DNA from: Bimastos eiseni
Taxonomy: Eukaryota > Annelida > Clitellata > Crassiclitellata > Lumbricidae
Reading direction: 5' to 3'
DNA: 64,000 nt
Assembly: GCA_959347315.1 (NCBI GenBank)
Contig: OY365810.1
Coordinates: forward strand, 5,909,857-5,973,856
Positions 63,800 to 64,000 of the stretch are shown in pieces; the first letter of the stretch is position 1, and every line of letters starts with the position of its first letter. A model generated the notes under the pieces. It was not told the DNA's origin and did not search any database. It saw only the letters and a program-made list of their open reading frames with translations. A program made the translations under genes and the position numbers.

Positions 63800-63910
63800 C
63801 TGTTTCACAGTTTGAACCAGTGTATCCCGATTCACAGATGCATCCGTAGTTGTTTAACTGCTCGTTACATGTTCCATGGACACATGGATTTGACTTGCAT
63901 TCGTCGATTT
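63800..63910 (-). CDS. EGF exon E59, E4 form with Gly23 (first transcribed in window)
   Basis: Gly23, Ser28, Thr37, all cysteines; acceptor CCTTGACAG. The bases from 63,911 to the window end match the intron flank seen right of other exons, so further exons are expected beyond the edge. Confidence 0.92.
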
Positions 63911-64000
63911 CTGTCAAGGAAAGCAATAACTGTAAAGAATCGTCGGAATTATAACCTTTACTGTTGGAACAATGCCACCGGACCTCACGCCAGCGGTTGT

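Larger units (their letters stand above)
1..64000 (-). other. Interior of a giant gene: array of 60 single-EGF-domain exons
   Basis: All recognisable coding sequence is one exon type repeated 60 times on the minus strand. Each copy is 111 bp: two bases finishing codon 1, 36 codons, and one base opening the next. Every intron is therefore phase 1, and consecutive exons splice into back-to-back 37-residue EGF-like domains. Six cysteines (5, 10, 15, 24, 26, 35) are expected to pair 1-3, 2-4, 5-6 as in the EGF family. The acceptor is a pyrimidine-rich tract ending in ACAG and the donor is CAG|GTCAGG, with two donor exceptions. Such domains act outside the cell, in matrix proteins, receptors or adhesion proteins. 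No signal peptide, other domain, membrane segment, promoter or terminal exon is visible, so the protein's identity and ends are unknown. Whether all exons enter one mRNA is inference. Confidence 0.88.

Noticed and set aside
1..63910. Assignment to Notch, fibropellin or a byssal/adhesive protein
   Set aside because: Only generic EGF domains are visible. No Lin12-Notch repeat, avidin-like, CUB or other diagnostic domain occurs in the window, and O-fucose sites typical of many Notch repeats are absent.
1..64000. CRISPR array or prokaryotic repeat locus
   Set aside because: Repeats are 0.67-2.2 kb with splice-flanked EGF exons, a domain and gene structure typical of animals. There are no short direct repeats with unique spacers.
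1..64000. Plain satellite DNA
   Set aside because: All 60 exons keep length, frame and splice sites, and all but two keep the six cysteines. Recency of duplication could explain part of this, so it remains a possibility to test rather than a call.

Overview
The window is animal nuclear DNA, AT-rich, from an invertebrate I cannot name from sequence alone. It holds no complete gene. It lies inside one very large gene, or an exon array of that gene, on the minus strand. I located 60 copies of one 111-bp exon (59 complete, one cut by the left edge). Each encodes a single 37-residue EGF-like domain with six cysteines. Every exon starts after an AG acceptor and ends before a GT donor, and both ends are phase 1, so any exon can be joined to any other or skipped without breaking the frame. 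Spliced together, the visible exons give about 2,200 residues of uninterrupted EGF repeats. I see no signal peptide, first exon, membrane segment, last exon, promoter or poly(A) region, so the gene continues past both edges. Transcription runs from high to low coordinates.

Exons are labelled E00 to E59 from left to right, so E59 is the first transcribed. Residues are numbered 1-37 in each repeat: Cys at 5, 10, 15, 24, 26 and 35. Acidic residues at 1, 3 and 4 form the N-terminal calcium-site motif, and Tyr22 is the aromatic residue of that site. The array mixes two main forms: E4 (I-D-E-C, 36 copies) and K4 (I-D-K-C, 24 copies). Two copies (E20, E46) have lost Cys5. No copy has a stop or frameshift.

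Everything between the exons is also repeated. Introns fall into discrete sizes: 554-559 bp (15), about 922-968 bp (33, plus one of 893), 1187 bp (1), 1659-1667 bp (6) and 1948-2138 bp (3). Longer introns are fused remains of repeat units that lost their exon. Higher-order duplications lie on top: a 10,717-bp tandem segmental duplication (about 1-7,416 and 10,718-18,133), a 1,706-bp tandem pair nested in each half, a 1,705-bp tandem pair at 31.3-34.7 kb, a 3.86-kb triplication at 51-61 kb, and dispersed paralogous blocks at 21-26, 27-30 and 38-43 kb. The right end (from about 61 kb) looks the most diverged.

The encoded stretch would be a long extracellular or matrix-type rod of EGF domains. 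Repeats keep the motifs for O-glucose (C-x-S-x-P-C) and O-GlcNAc (C-x-x-G-Y-T-G-x-x-C). They lack the O-fucose spacing and carry Glu17 where Asp/Asn hydroxylation normally occurs. The gene is not recognised as a named orthologue. Fibropellin-like, Notch-like or adhesive/matrix proteins are possible and cannot be separated here.
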